Shown: positions 34,297 through 44,119 of the stretch, in pieces
Layout: the number at the start of each line of letters is the position of its first letter
How positions within the stretch are numbered: position 1 is the stretch's first letter
Virus record (IMG/VR): IMGVR_UViG_3300048672_001165
Coordinates: 1-64,000 of that record
DNA length: 64,000 nucleotides
From: a virus
Reading direction: 5' to 3' (one strand)
Program-made: the position numbers and the translations under genes
Notes under the pieces: generated by a model
The model's input: only the letters and a program-made list of their open reading frames with translations
Told to the model about the DNA's origin: nothing
Database searches by the model: none

Positions 34297-35013
34297 ATGA
34301 ACGCCCCCGTGTATGCCCACATCCCTGAAACTCACCTCAAGCCTCTGCGCCCCGAAGACCTGCGTCGTCGCGCCCCGCTGGTGGGTGCAAGCGGGCATCG
34401 CTATGGCGACATGACCCTCAACCCCCACTTCCACGATCTCGTGGCAGGTGGCCCGGTGATGCTGTTTCGCCGCATGCCCAAAGCTGCCAACTTCTACCAC
34501 GACCCAGACTGCGAGTGGTACAAGATCATGGGTCAAGCTTTGATCAAGCATTCGGTCCGTGTGAAGTTTGACCCCTATATCCTGTTCGCCCTTTTCATGA
34601 ATTTTATCCTTGCAAAGCTTTTCATGTTGAAGCAAAACCAACAAAACATCCTGGCCTACGTTGTGACCGCTTTCTTCCTCACCGTCACGTACATGTTTGG
34701 CCTGAACCAAGCTGACATCCAAACTCAACAACAAGTGACTATCGGTCAAATGCAGATGCAAGCAGAACGTGCTGCTGCGACACTGCAAATCAAAGAAACA
34801 GTCATTGACCAACAAGACAAGCAGCTGCGTTTAGCAGGACAAAACATCGACGAGTTGTCCAAGAAAATGGCTCAACTTGAAGCTGATGTGAAACAAGCCC
34901 AGGCGACTCAACTCAGGATGATGCAGGACATGACGGCTGCATTACTCTCAGGTGAACCCGATGCCCGCCTCAAGAAAAAGATGAGGTCATACATTCGGTC
35001 TCCACAGAGTTGA
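34297..35013 (+). CDS. Two-pass membrane protein with coiled coil (238 aa)
   Basis: Residues 1-90 are soluble; two membrane helices (about 93-111 and 117-135) with a short Lys/Gln/Asn loop between; then about 80 residues of coiled coil (A-E-R-A-A-A-T-L-Q to Q-A-T-Q-L-R-M-M-Q), ending in a basic tail. GC-rich in its first half, ordinary later. Followed after 39 bases by another membrane protein. Could be a lysis, superinfection-exclusion or virion-membrane protein; the sequence does not decide. Confidence 0.7.
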   Translation: MNAPVYAHIPETHLKPLRPEDLRRRAPLVGASGHRYGDMTLNPHFHDLVAGGPVMLFRRMPKAANFYHDPDCEWYKIMGQALIKHSVRVKFDPYILFALFMNFILAKLFMLKQNQQNILAYVVTAFFLTVTYMFGLNQADIQTQQQVTIGQMQMQAERAAATLQIKETVIDQQDKQLRLAGQNIDELSKKMAQLEADVKQAQATQLRMMQDMTAALLSGEPDARLKKKMRSYIRSPQS

Positions 35014-35052
35014 CCTCGACAAAAATATTTATCCACTCAAAAGGTCTCACCG

Positions 35053-35331
35053 ATGCCCAGAGAACACTATCCACAAACTGATACAGACTTTGACCGCACG
35101 GTAGGGTACGAGCAAGAAAAAGCTCGTATCCGTAAATCCGAGCTGCTTTGGAGGTTTCTCCTAAAGAGCGGTTTTGTAGCTATGATTTTTATCTTCAGTA
35201 TCATCACTATCGTTATTGTTTTGGAGTATGTTCATCCAGCTCAACCTTCTGCTTCTAAACAAATGCTGGACATTGTGTCGCAATTGTTGGACATCGTGAA
35301 GGTCATGTTCACACTTTCTGTAGATTCATAA
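35053..35331 (+). CDS. Small single-pass membrane protein (92 aa)
   Basis: Charged N-terminus (about 1-33), one long hydrophobic helix (about 36-60, F-V-A-M-I-F-I-F-S-I-I-T-I-V-I-V-L) and a short C-terminal region with a second weakly hydrophobic stretch. Sits between the two-pass membrane protein and the CYTH-like gene with 10 bases to the latter. A holin-like role is possible but no lysozyme is nearby. Confidence 0.65.
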   Translation: MPREHYPQTDTDFDRTVGYEQEKARIRKSELLWRFLLKSGFVAMIFIFSIITIVIVLEYVHPAQPSASKQMLDIVSQLLDIVKVMFTLSVDS

Positions 35332-35341
35332 AAGGACACGC

Positions 35342-36019
35342 ATGTCACGTCGCACACTAGGCGCTTTGGCGCGAGAAGCTTTTGCTCGTGAAGAAGAGGC
35401 TGACGGCACTCGCCAGTTTGAAATTGAATATGTGTACTACGGCAAGATCATTGATCCGGCTATTCTAGACCGAGCAACGCTTGTTGAAGACCAAGAACAG
35501 TGGGAAATTAAGATTCCCAAAACAGACAAGAACGCCACAAGTGGGCGCCAGCGTATACGCAAAGTCCACACGGTCACCAACTCTACTGTATCGCCGACTC
35601 CTAAGTACGAACTCACCACCAAGATTCAACTTGAGCAAGCAGACCCCAGTGGCCAAAACCGTCCCAACGTCGAAACTGAAATTACGGTGGAAGCCAGCCC
35701 GGCTTTGTTTGAAGTTTACGAACGAATGGCTGAATGCGGTATGCACAAGCGCCGCTACACCGTTCCCATTCCCAACTCCGATCTGTCTTGGCAGATCGAT
35801 CGCTTCTACCAAGCGGATGGCACATTGTCCGCGTGGTGCAAAATCGACATCGAAGTCAAACGCCGTGATCAAGCGATCCCTCAAGAAGTCCCAGGCCTTG
35901 ACCACCTGATCACCAATCAAAAAGGTTTTCAAACCGATGAAGAGCGCGCTCAAATTCAAGAACTGTACACCAGCGTCTTTTTGATGCAAAACAAGTTTGT
36001 GCGAGCAGTTGCCGCTTAA
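35342..36019 (+). CDS. CYTH-like triphosphate tunnel protein (225 aa)
   Basis: CYTH proteins bind triphosphate groups or nucleotides inside a beta tunnel; members include adenylate cyclase CyaB and thiamine-triphosphatase. Matching pattern: acidic first strand F-E-I-E-Y (26-30), basic strand R-I-R-K (71-74), Y-E-L-T-T-K-I-Q (89-96), K-R-R-Y-T (136-140), W-Q-I-D-R-F-Y (150-156) and final strand K-I-D-I-E-V (167-172). The order and spacing fit the family, although the classical E-x-E-x-K is E-I-E-Y here. The product could act on signalling nucleotides or inorganic polyphosphate, or be structural. Ends at a terminator. Confidence 0.5.
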   Translation: MSRRTLGALAREAFAREEEADGTRQFEIEYVYYGKIIDPAILDRATLVEDQEQWEIKIPKTDKNATSGRQRIRKVHTVTNSTVSPTPKYELTTKIQLEQADPSGQNRPNVETEITVEASPALFEVYERMAECGMHKRRYTVPIPNSDLSWQIDRFYQADGTLSAWCKIDIEVKRRDQAIPQEVPGLDHLITNQKGFQTDEERAQIQELYTSVFLMQNKFVRAVAA

Positions 36020-36039
36020 GGCAGCTGATCTTTCTTCCA

Positions 36040-36110
36040 AGAGGACTACATCACTTGGCCTATACTGCTCAGGTGTGTAGTTCTCTTTGACCGGGCTTTT
36101 ATGCCGCTTC
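36040..36110 (+). terminator. Terminator after CYTH-like gene
   Basis: AGAGGACTACA pairs imperfectly with TGTAGTTCTCT (about 36040-36088), followed by CGGGCTTTTATGCCGCTT. Confidence 0.65.
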
Positions 36111-36119
36111 ATAATTTGA

Positions 36120-36180
36120 CCTTACCTTTTGAGGGTAAGATGTATGCTCAAAACCACTCACCTCACAGCGTGGTTTTGAG
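36120..36180 (+). promoter_or_regulatory. Double hairpin in the leader of the tail operon
   Basis: CTTACC/GGTAAG (36121-36139) and an 11-bp stem CTCAAAACCAC/GTGGTTTTGAG (about 36147-36179), located between the CYTH terminator and the 36233 gene. There is no T tail, so these are not simple terminators; perhaps leader structures of the tail-gene transcript. Confidence 0.4.
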
Positions 36181-36232
36181 TGACGCTAGACTCACGACTA
36201 TTCATTTGTTTTAGACCCTAAAGGACTTCTCA

Positions 36233-37723
36233 ATGACGCTCGCTTTTGATCCGACAGGCCAATCTGCAGCCAACCTGATCATGTCGGAACAAGTGGTTCC
36301 GACGCTGCTGAGTAACGGCTACTCATTTTCTTACGCCATTCTTGCAAATGCGCCAGCTATTGGAGACAGCATTCGCATCAAGGTAGCTTCTGTTGCGAAT
36401 GCTGCCAACTACAAAATCTTGAACATGGGTGTGGACTATGAACCAGCATTTGCTTTCCAAGCAGCCATGGGTAAAACCAATCTGCCTGTGTATGGCGGTG
36501 TGCGGTTTATCAATACTGCACTGAGTACGCTGATTGGCTCTACAGGCGTGGCACTGGGCGCGTATATTGTTTATGTGACATACCAGTCGATGGGGGGTAA
36601 CTTTGCAGCGTCCCCGATTCAAATGGCAGCTATCTTGGCAGCCAATAAAAATACTGACCCCACGGTTGTGACATGGGAAGGTGCGTTCGCCAGCATCAAC
36701 TTGTCTCTTGCGACAATGCCTGCGAGTGACTATGCTTGGCAGCTGGCTAATGTTGATACCGTCAAAAACGCTATTGCTGAGCTGGAAAAGCTAGGCTTGG
36801 TCGTACACATGCGACCTCGCTTTCTTTCTCAACCTAACCAAACGGTTTACATTCCAACCGCTCAAGAAGTGGGCCTTGGTAATGTCAGCAACTTCCCCGT
36901 GGCTACCCAAGCACAAGCCCGTACAGGTCACGCCCAAAGCTACATGACGCCTGAGCGTACGGTCGACGCGGTGGTCTATCAGCTCACGCAGCTGCTGGCG
37001 TCGATGGGCTACAACGTCCCTATCACCTACACTGCGGGACTGCCTGTCAGTAACCCGTCTACCAGTTACCTCTATGATGGTAACATTTACGTGATGCGCC
37101 AAGGCGTTGCTCCTTTTACCAGCAGCGGCACGTTTGAGTATAACAGGTTTGTGACCATTGCTTCTCTGGTGCGTGATACGTGGCAAGCTGTCACCTATAC
37201 AGTCACAGGCGCTGAAAATCTCGGCCCTTCTGGAGAAACGCTTGCTCCGCTAGGCACCAACATCACAACCCGCTGCCATCTGCACGCCATCCTCAACTAC
37301 AACATCGAGTTGGTGGAAGGTGAAGAAGTTCACCTGGACGGCAATACCCTGGTCATCACGTTCCCAGTCGTTGCTGGGGATGTGATCAAAGTCATCTATA
37401 AACCCATCAAGTCTAAGCAGTCTGACGATGTGAATGTTTACCGCACGTTCAAAGTCACAGCTGCAGGTCAACAGGTCTTTCAAGTCGGTAATCTACAAAC
37501 TGCGTCGACCAGTGACTACCGCGTCACTGTCAATGATTGGTTGATCCTAGACCCTGCTCAAGGGCAATACACTCTGACCAACCAGGGCGGCATATTGGGC
37601 TACGCCCTCAACCTCGCTTACCCTCTTCAGGTAGGGGACGTGATTGAGTTTGAAAATGAAGACTCACTGCCCAGCATGGGTAAACAAGCGTTGCGCGCTG
37701 TGTTGCTGGCTCGTACTCTTTAA
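36233..37723 (+). CDS. Tail fibre or baseplate adaptor protein (496 aa)
   Basis: The N-terminus F-D-P-T-G-Q-S-A-A-N-L is nearly identical to F-D-Q-T-G-Q-A-A-S-N-L of the 48701 product, followed in both by a G-V-D-Y segment, so they share an attachment-type domain of about 130 residues. Around 205-245 a tail-fibre type motif (G-L-G-N-V-S-N-F-P-V-A with a following helix) is visible. The C-terminal half is beta-rich. First gene of a run of tail genes ending at 47763. Probably connects fibres to the baseplate; exact role unknown. Confidence 0.65.
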   Translation: MTLAFDPTGQSAANLIMSEQVVPTLLSNGYSFSYAILANAPAIGDSIRIKVASVANAANYKILNMGVDYEPAFAFQAAMGKTNLPVYGGVRFINTALSTLIGSTGVALGAYIVYVTYQSMGGNFAASPIQMAAILAANKNTDPTVVTWEGAFASINLSLATMPASDYAWQLANVDTVKNAIAELEKLGLVVHMRPRFLSQPNQTVYIPTAQEVGLGNVSNFPVATQAQARTGHAQSYMTPERTVDAVVYQLTQLLASMGYNVPITYTAGLPVSNPSTSYLYDGNIYVMRQGVAPFTSSGTFEYNRFVTIASLVRDTWQAVTYTVTGAENLGPSGETLAPLGTNITTRCHLHAILNYNIELVEGEEVHLDGNTLVITFPVVAGDVIKVIYKPIKSKQSDDVNVYRTFKVTAAGQQVFQVGNLQTASTSDYRVTVNDWLILDPAQGQYTLTNQGGILGYALNLAYPLQVGDVIEFENEDSLPSMGKQALRAVLLARTL

Positions 37724-37747
37724 TCTTTTTAATAGAAAGTCTGTTCA

Positions 37748-40700
37748 ATGACAACCTATAGCCAACGAAGCCGAGACGGCCAGCCGTACGATTTCCCCCA
37801 AGGTTTTTCCCTAGGCGGCGTCAGTCTAGACGCAGATGACAGTACACGGTCTATCGGCCTACAAGTCCCGGGTCAAGATGCGACCACGCTTTATACGTGG
37901 CTGGTACAAACCAGGCAACGCCTGAGCGCTGCACAACAAACACTTCCCTTTGCAACGCAGCAACAAATAACAGAAGGTGTCAGCAACGCTTTGTTGATCA
38001 GCCCGGCTTCTCTTAAGCAAGCGCTGGCTAGCCTCATTGGTGTAGCGCCTGTAGCGCTCGACAGCTTGGCAGAGTTTGCCGCAGCCATCGGAAATGATCC
38101 TAACTTGTCAACCACGGTTGATTCACAACTGGCTCAAAAGCTCAGTCTTTTAGGATCGACTGCAACCGGTCTGGCTGAAACACCGACACCAACCACCAAC
38201 CTCAATAAAGCACAAGCCATCAACATCGAGTATTTGCTTGCTAAAATTGATGAAGCTCTGCTCAGTCTGAAAGCGTTGCCGAGTGCGCCTACACTGGACG
38301 GCTTAAGCCTAGCATTGATTGGTCAGACCTATACGCTTAACATGTCTGCTACCGCAGGTAGTGGCTTGACAATTGCTAGCTTTAATGTGCTGATCAACGG
38401 TGGTAACTTACAAACGGTAGCTGCCACCAACGGCGCCGGTGTTCTTCAATGGACTGTCGTTGGTACTGAAAACCAAACGCTTACTTTCAGTGTCGTGGCA
38501 GTTGATAACCGTGGCCGTACGGGCCCGTCTGCGACCCTGCAAGCCACCGCCACTGCAACAGCTATTTATACGCCTACCTTTGTCAGCCCTGCTCAGGATA
38601 ACCAAGGTGGTCTATCTCCTCACCTGACCATTGAAACCAGTGCGTTCAGCTCCCCGTTTGTGAGCCAAACCCACGCCGCCACTGATTGGGCCATCATCAA
38701 TGTGTCTACAGGACAAGTGGACTGGCAGGCTTTAGCTGATACGGCTAACCTCACCACCCGAGCAATACCTCGCACGTATCTTAAGAACGCTACGCAGTAT
38801 ACCATCACGGTGCGTTACATCAGTGCATCAGGTCAGACCTCAAGCTGGGGAACGCTACACTTTGGCACTGCTGCTTCTCAAGCAGCGCCCTCGTCCGTGG
38901 CTGGTTTTGGATATGCCCTACCCGGCGAAAACTACGCTGCCACAGTCACGGCTGTGGCCTCTACTGCACTGGATACCACCATTGAGAGTTACTACTACTC
39001 TGTGGATAATGGTGTTACCAAGTTACCTAATTTGCTTGGTTCAGTCAACAATGTCATTGCGGCAGGATCAGACTTGACAGGTCTTTCTGGAACCATTGAC
39101 ATCCTCTTTTATGTTTACCGAAACTACTCTGGGTTTTCTCTGCCAGTTGCTAAATCGGTGGTAGTGGGCCAAACAACTGCTGGAGCTTTCCTGTTTCCTA
39201 CAGAAGGCTTGACGGGGGTGAGTCAACACCCCACATTCACAGTGAGTTCATACACCAGCAACATCCCAACCGATAGTCACTTGTCCAGTACCTGGACAGT
39301 CACGGATGTAGCTTCTAATGAAGTCATTGATGAAATCCACAATAGTGTTTCTGCAAAAAACGCTTGGAGCCCCGTTGGGTTGACGGCAGGTACACAGTAC
39401 CGCGTATCGTGTATTCAGCACGGTACCATCTTTGTAGGCCTACCTGCCGTCACTGTGACGTGTACGACCACGACGACACCTGAGGCTTACTTGCCCAGCC
39501 AGGTCATTTCCACCACCAGTGAAAATAACGCCCAGATGGGCTTTAGTTTGTCGACCAATCAAGACGGCTCGTTGTTTGTTGCAGGTATTCCTGCTGCAAC
39601 CATGTACACGTTCAGTACACCACACACCAACAGTGGCGCTGTTGATTTCATTAATACCGCCCTGGCGACGTCCATTAGAACCATGTATGGTCTTAGTACG
39701 GACATCAATACGCCGATCATATACACGGGTTTAGCATCCGGCATGAATGTGTTTGGTAACGTCATGGTGTACAACACGCGTTTGCCTAACATTGTCATTG
39801 CCGGACGCAATTCATCAGGTACCATGGTGAGTACCTCTGACGTCTTGAACAGCGCCATCACGACTGGTGCGGATGGGTTGGCATTTGTCAAGGGTTTTGC
39901 ACAAACAGATATGGGTATTGACTTTGCTGTGAGTTCTGCAGCAGGTATCCAGTGGTTCCAAAACTCCTCTCTGGCAGCGACCACCAGACCGTTCTTGTTG
40001 TCCAGCACAATTCCTCAAGACCCGCTGGGGTTGGGGATGTCGCTACAGAGTTATGGAGATAGTCTTTCCATCAGCGGAGATGGTAATCGCCTTGCTGTGA
40101 GTCTTCGTTGGGGTATCAATACCAACGTGGCCAGCCTGGTTGGGTTTGCCGTTTACGACTACAACTCAACCAACAATACGTGGTCTTCTCCTGTGATTAA
40201 AACAGGTATTGTCATGGGGGCGTGGAACTTACCCACTGAGTTCAGTGCCAGCAACTGGATGCAAATGAGCCGTGATGGTAAAGTCATTGCACTGGGTAAC
40301 CCATGTAAGTTGTCTAACAATACAGGTAAAGGCGCTATCCAGTTTTGGGTCAGTGACCGAGGCTCTGACCTTTCAGGTGAGACCTGGACACTCCAGCAAA
40401 CCCTGGAAGACGCTAGAGGCGATGCCATTGATGGCGGCATGTTTGGTTATAGCTTGGCCTTGTCATCTAACGGCAGTGTGCTGGTTGCAGCTTGTGCGGG
40501 TTATTTGAACGACAACGGCTGCGGTCGCGTAGACTTGCTGCTGCGCACAACCCCGACCTCACAAAGCTGGCGTCAAAAGAATTACTCCATGGTGCCGACG
40601 GCAATCAATCCTGCTGAATTGACCAATGCTCACGTGGGCTCTGCCTTGACGATAAGTGCAGATGGTCGGGTAGCCATGGCGTCTCATTTGAAATACAACG

Positions 40701-40834
40701 CAGGGTGCGGTGCTGCGCTGGTGTGGAATTTACCTTCCAGCATGATCACCCCTTACAGAGATGCTGGATTAGACAGCATCCCCAGTAACACCACTGAAGT
40801 GAACAATTTTGTGACTCGCGTGTCACAGATCTAA
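37748..40834 (+). CDS. Tail fibre with C-terminal propeller, paralog A (1028 aa)
   Basis: Shares with the next two genes an N-terminal domain: G-x-x-Y-x-F, then T-L-Y-T-W-L, P-F-A-T, and L-D-S-L-A-E-F-A-A-A-I-G-N-D-P-N, the last being a very common tail-fibre motif. The middle (about 180-590) consists of fibronectin-like beta repeats. From about 600 there are repeated S-x-D-G-x-x-L-A-V-type units (for example S-G-D-G-N-R-L-A-V, S-S-N-G-S-V-L-V-A, S-A-D-G-R-V-A-M-A) typical of FG-GAP-like beta-propellers. Probably a receptor-binding fibre. 24 bases after the 36233 gene. Confidence 0.8.
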   Translation: MTTYSQRSRDGQPYDFPQGFSLGGVSLDADDSTRSIGLQVPGQDATTLYTWLVQTRQRLSAAQQTLPFATQQQITEGVSNALLISPASLKQALASLIGVAPVALDSLAEFAAAIGNDPNLSTTVDSQLAQKLSLLGSTATGLAETPTPTTNLNKAQAINIEYLLAKIDEALLSLKALPSAPTLDGLSLALIGQTYTLNMSATAGSGLTIASFNVLINGGNLQTVAATNGAGVLQWTVVGTENQTLTFSVVAVDNRGRTGPSATLQATATATAIYTPTFVSPAQDNQGGLSPHLTIETSAFSSPFVSQTHAATDWAIINVSTGQVDWQALADTANLTTRAIPRTYLKNATQYTITVRYISASGQTSSWGTLHFGTAASQAAPSSVAGFGYALPGENYAATVTAVASTALDTTIESYYYSVDNGVTKLPNLLGSVNNVIAAGSDLTGLSGTIDILFYVYRNYSGFSLPVAKSVVVGQTTAGAFLFPTEGLTGVSQHPTFTVSSYTSNIPTDSHLSSTWTVTDVASNEVIDEIHNSVSAKNAWSPVGLTAGTQYRVSCIQHGTIFVGLPAVTVTCTTTTTPEAYLPSQVISTTSENNAQMGFSLSTNQDGSLFVAGIPAATMYTFSTPHTNSGAVDFINTALATSIRTMYGLSTDINTPIIYTGLASGMNVFGNVMVYNTRLPNIVIAGRNSSGTMVSTSDVLNSAITTGADGLAFVKGFAQTDMGIDFAVSSAAGIQWFQNSSLAATTRPFLLSSTIPQDPLGLGMSLQSYGDSLSISGDGNRLAVSLRWGINTNVASLVGFAVYDYNSTNNTWSSPVIKTGIVMGAWNLPTEFSASNWMQMSRDGKVIALGNPCKLSNNTGKGAIQFWVSDRGSDLSGETWTLQQTLEDARGDAIDGGMFGYSLALSSNGSVLVAACAGYLNDNGCGRVDLLLRTTPTSQSWRQKNYSMVPTAINPAELTNAHVGSALTISADGRVAMASHLKYNAGCGAALVWNLPSSMITPYRDAGLDSIPSNTTEVNNFVTRVSQI

Positions 40835-40849
40835 CTCTGCGGCATAAAA

Positions 40850-40914
40850 CCACACTCGCGGCGAGAGGGCTAAAAAACCCTCTCGCCTTTTATATCGCTT
40901 TTTTCTTTTTACAT
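40850..40914 (+). terminator. Terminator after fibre A
   Basis: GGCATAAAA box, then stem GGCGAGAGGG (40860-40869), loop CTAAAAAA, CCCTCTCGCC (40878-40887), then TTTTATATCGCTTTTTTCTTTTT. Confidence 0.9.
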
Positions 40915-40926
40915 CACTTCAACATC

Positions 40927-43900
40927 ATGACTCATAGCGTACGCCTGCCTGGCGGTGAGACTTACAATTTTGAACAAGGTATTGCTATCAGAGGTGCTGT
41001 ACTGTCGTCACCTGATGGAGCCAAAGTGCTCGGGTTGCAGTTGCCTGGGGACACTAGCCTCAGGCGCCTTTATGACTGGGTGATTGAAGCCGAGACTCGC
41101 ATCAGTGCATCTCAAGCGTCTGTACCGTTTGCGACCGGCCCTGAAGCTATTGCGGGGCTCAGTGCCACTAAGCCTGTGGGGCCTATGGGTCTTAAGGCCA
41201 TCTTTGATGCTATTCGCGCCAGCACACCCACCGCACTGGATACCTTTGCTGAGTTTGCAAACGCCATTGGAAATGATCCTCAGTTTGCAACGCATATCTT
41301 TGCACTGATCGCTGCTAAAGCACCCAGTGCTTCTCCGACGTTTACTGGACTGGTGACGCTACCAAACGTCACCAGTCAATCTAGCCCTCAGCAAGCGGTC
41401 AATATTGGCGACATGGAAGCGGCTATTGAAAATATGCTCTTAGGCTTGATGCCCCCGCCAAATGCGCCAGTGCTTGACGGTGTATCATTTGCAGTGGTAG
41501 GCACGGACTATGTACTTTCAATGAGTGCTGTGCCCAGTGATCCGAGACTCTCTATTGCTGAGTTCCAAATCTCGTTTGGTACCAATGCGCCTGTCGTCGT
41601 CACAGCAACAGGTAATTCAGCTGTTTACAGCTGGCCTGCTGCGGGTACCACTGGCGTGTCACTTGACATCACCGTTTTGGCTAAAGACAATAAGAATAAG
41701 TTCTCAACCTCCACCGTGAAAACCATCACGATGCTGGCTGAACTGATTCAACATCCAACGATCATTTACCCGGCTGCCAACGCTTCTAACGTTGAATTTG
41801 ACCCGGTCATTGAGCTGAGCCCTTTTACGGTTAACGTCGGCTCAGATACTCACGTGGCGACCAGTTGGGTTATTCGTGAGATCAGCTCTCAAGCGGTGGT
41901 GTGGCAATCGACCACAGACGCAACCAACCTCACCACCATCCACGTACCTCTAGGCTACCTGGCAGGTAGCCGTCAATATACCGTTGAGGCGACGTATCAC
42001 GGCCTCACGCTAGGTGTGAGCGGTGTAAGCCGTCAGAACTTTACAACGGCTGCTCAAAAGGTAGCTCCTGCTGCGTCGGTGAACGGCAGCAGCAATGCTG
42101 TTTTTGATAATGCTGATTTGACGCTGGTTGTTAACAGCACCATGACGACGTCGCCTGATACCGCCGTTGTCAAATACAGCTACTCGATTGGCTCACCTAA
42201 CAACCCAGTGGATAAACTGAGCGTTCTTTCACAAGAGACGCTGGTGATCCCCTATAATCAGGTGGTGTTCAATAACCAAAATCAAGCGACACTCTACGTG
42301 TGGGTCACTTACAACCATACCGGTGTGAGCGCTCAAGCTCAAATCACACTGACCAAATACGTGGCTCAGCAAGCAAGCTTCACGTACCCGTCCTATGTGA
42401 ATAACGTGGCTTTGTTTGACATTCCTGTCAAGCCTGTTTTTCAAACCACAGCTTATGTGAGTAATGTGCCTGGTGATACGCATCAGTCTACTGTGTGGAC
42501 GCTGACCAATCTTGACTCCAACTTTGTTGAACTGACCGAGACGACTGCCTCGGGCAATTTAACCAGCTGGACGCCTTCTAAACAGATGGCTGTAGGATCA
42601 CATTACGCCGTCACAGCCAAACAAGTGGGTGCTTATAACACAGCAGGGACTCTGTCTAAAGTCAGTCAGTTTTATACTGAGATGAACAGCAGCGTCAAAG
42701 TGCAGCAATCTTCAAAAACACTCTCGCCTACCGCCTTGGCATCTGCCACCAGTATTGGTCTTGGCAGTGTGGCCATCAGCCACACGGGTGACAAAATCAT
42801 GTTTGGTGACTTGGCGGCAGCGTACGCTCGCGGCGCCGTTTATACACTAGGTCGATCTGTGCTGGGTTACAGCGAACAGTCTGCTAATCTGGTTGAAATC
42901 ACGTCGCCTATTTTCATGGCGCCTGACAATACCTATTACCAGGGCTTTGGTTTTAGAAATGCACTCTCTCCTGACGGCAGCTTTGCTGTAGCGGGTGGGT
43001 TTAATTCGGTTGGGGATGCTAACCGGTACTCTAACGTCACGGTGTGGGATACTGCTTTGGGTAACGTGTACGGCTACGGAGCACCTTCTGTTTTACCAGG
43101 AGATGCTAATAACGTCAACATCTCCCACACCTGGGGGTTGGCTGCGTCTAATGCCAAGAAGCGTGTAGTGTATCACAGCGCTTACCGAACGCAAATCAAT
43201 GGCATCAATGGTACTTGGAGGCATGTGGTCGATACCATCGCACCTAACTTTACAGACCAGGTGCAGCCTTTGTTCTTATCGAGCGACAATACCAGCTATA
43301 ACGCAGCTCAGCAGTATGACCCGCGTTATCCGTTGATGGATGGCAAGTATGTCAATCTATCCATTTCTGCAGATGGCAACACCCTGGCGGTGTGCTCACC
43401 TTATCAAGCTGGTGCTAATGGAGACTTCGTCAACGTCGTCACCGTCTACCAAGTTGTCAATAAAGTCTGGGTTGTTGTAGACCGTTTCTCAGATGACATA
43501 GACCGCAGCTACACGGCACTGCAGGCTCAGAATGATCTGGCGTACATGAACACCATGAGCATGAGCGGTGATGGCAACACCATTGTGTTGGCTGGCCGTA
43601 CCCAAACCATCAACGGCTCAACCAGCGGGGAAGTCAACGTCTTCACTAAAACCGCAGGCGTGTGGTCTCTCTCTAATACGCTGAATCCAAACGTGTCCAT
43701 TCTGGACCGAGTGGGTCTGGCTGGTTTGGGTGATATTGTGTTTGGTCAAGCTGTCAGCATCAACCACGATGGTACGGTGATGGCGGTACTCTACCAAGAC
43801 CAAGCTCAACAAAAACCTGGTTTTTACGACATCTGGCGCCAAGAAAATGGGACTTGGGTTGAGATGGGTTACCGTATTGAGCCGGCCAGCGGCGTCTCTT

Positions 43901-44043
43901 TAGTGCTTAATGCACCGGGCTATCGGTTTGGTTCTTACGACTTCAAGCTCAGTGGAGACGGCTCTACGCTGGCGGTGTCAGAACCGTACTCTACCATAGG
44001 ACAAGGCGGCGCTATTTTGATCTACAAGGTCGGCAACTACTAA
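40927..44043 (+). CDS. Tail fibre with C-terminal propeller, paralog B (1038 aa)
   Basis: Same layout as fibre A: N-terminal domain ending in L-D-T-F-A-E-F-A-N-A-I-G-N-D-P-Q, a beta-repeat middle, then propeller-type repeats from about residue 610 (S-H-T-G-D-K-I-M-F, S-P-D-G-S-F-A-V-A, S-A-D-G-N-T-L-A-V, S-G-D-G-N-T-I-V-L, N-H-D-G-T-V-M-A-V, S-G-D-G-S-T-L-A-V). The N-terminal domain is far more conserved with its paralogs than the propeller, as expected if the C-terminal part determines which receptor is bound. Each of fibres A and B is followed by its own terminator. Confidence 0.8.
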   Translation: MTHSVRLPGGETYNFEQGIAIRGAVLSSPDGAKVLGLQLPGDTSLRRLYDWVIEAETRISASQASVPFATGPEAIAGLSATKPVGPMGLKAIFDAIRASTPTALDTFAEFANAIGNDPQFATHIFALIAAKAPSASPTFTGLVTLPNVTSQSSPQQAVNIGDMEAAIENMLLGLMPPPNAPVLDGVSFAVVGTDYVLSMSAVPSDPRLSIAEFQISFGTNAPVVVTATGNSAVYSWPAAGTTGVSLDITVLAKDNKNKFSTSTVKTITMLAELIQHPTIIYPAANASNVEFDPVIELSPFTVNVGSDTHVATSWVIREISSQAVVWQSTTDATNLTTIHVPLGYLAGSRQYTVEATYHGLTLGVSGVSRQNFTTAAQKVAPAASVNGSSNAVFDNADLTLVVNSTMTTSPDTAVVKYSYSIGSPNNPVDKLSVLSQETLVIPYNQVVFNNQNQATLYVWVTYNHTGVSAQAQITLTKYVAQQASFTYPSYVNNVALFDIPVKPVFQTTAYVSNVPGDTHQSTVWTLTNLDSNFVELTETTASGNLTSWTPSKQMAVGSHYAVTAKQVGAYNTAGTLSKVSQFYTEMNSSVKVQQSSKTLSPTALASATSIGLGSVAISHTGDKIMFGDLAAAYARGAVYTLGRSVLGYSEQSANLVEITSPIFMAPDNTYYQGFGFRNALSPDGSFAVAGGFNSVGDANRYSNVTVWDTALGNVYGYGAPSVLPGDANNVNISHTWGLAASNAKKRVVYHSAYRTQINGINGTWRHVVDTIAPNFTDQVQPLFLSSDNTSYNAAQQYDPRYPLMDGKYVNLSISADGNTLAVCSPYQAGANGDFVNVVTVYQVVNKVWVVVDRFSDDIDRSYTALQAQNDLAYMNTMSMSGDGNTIVLAGRTQTINGSTSGEVNVFTKTAGVWSLSNTLNPNVSILDRVGLAGLGDIVFGQAVSINHDGTVMAVLYQDQAQQKPGFYDIWRQENGTWVEMGYRIEPASGVSLVLNAPGYRFGSYDFKLSGDGSTLAVSEPYSTIGQGGAILIYKVGNY

Positions 44044-44045
44044 GT

Positions 44046-44090
44046 CGGCATAAGTGGCGTAGAGGTTTTTCTCCTCTACGCCTTTTTAGT
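44046..44090 (+). terminator. Terminator after fibre B
   Basis: GGCATAA (44047-44053), stem GGCGTAGAGG (44056-44065), loop TTTTTCT, CCTCTACGCC (44073-44082), then TTTTTAG. Confidence 0.88.
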
Positions 44091-44119
44091 TTCTTCTATA
44101 TAAACACTCAAGGATACTC

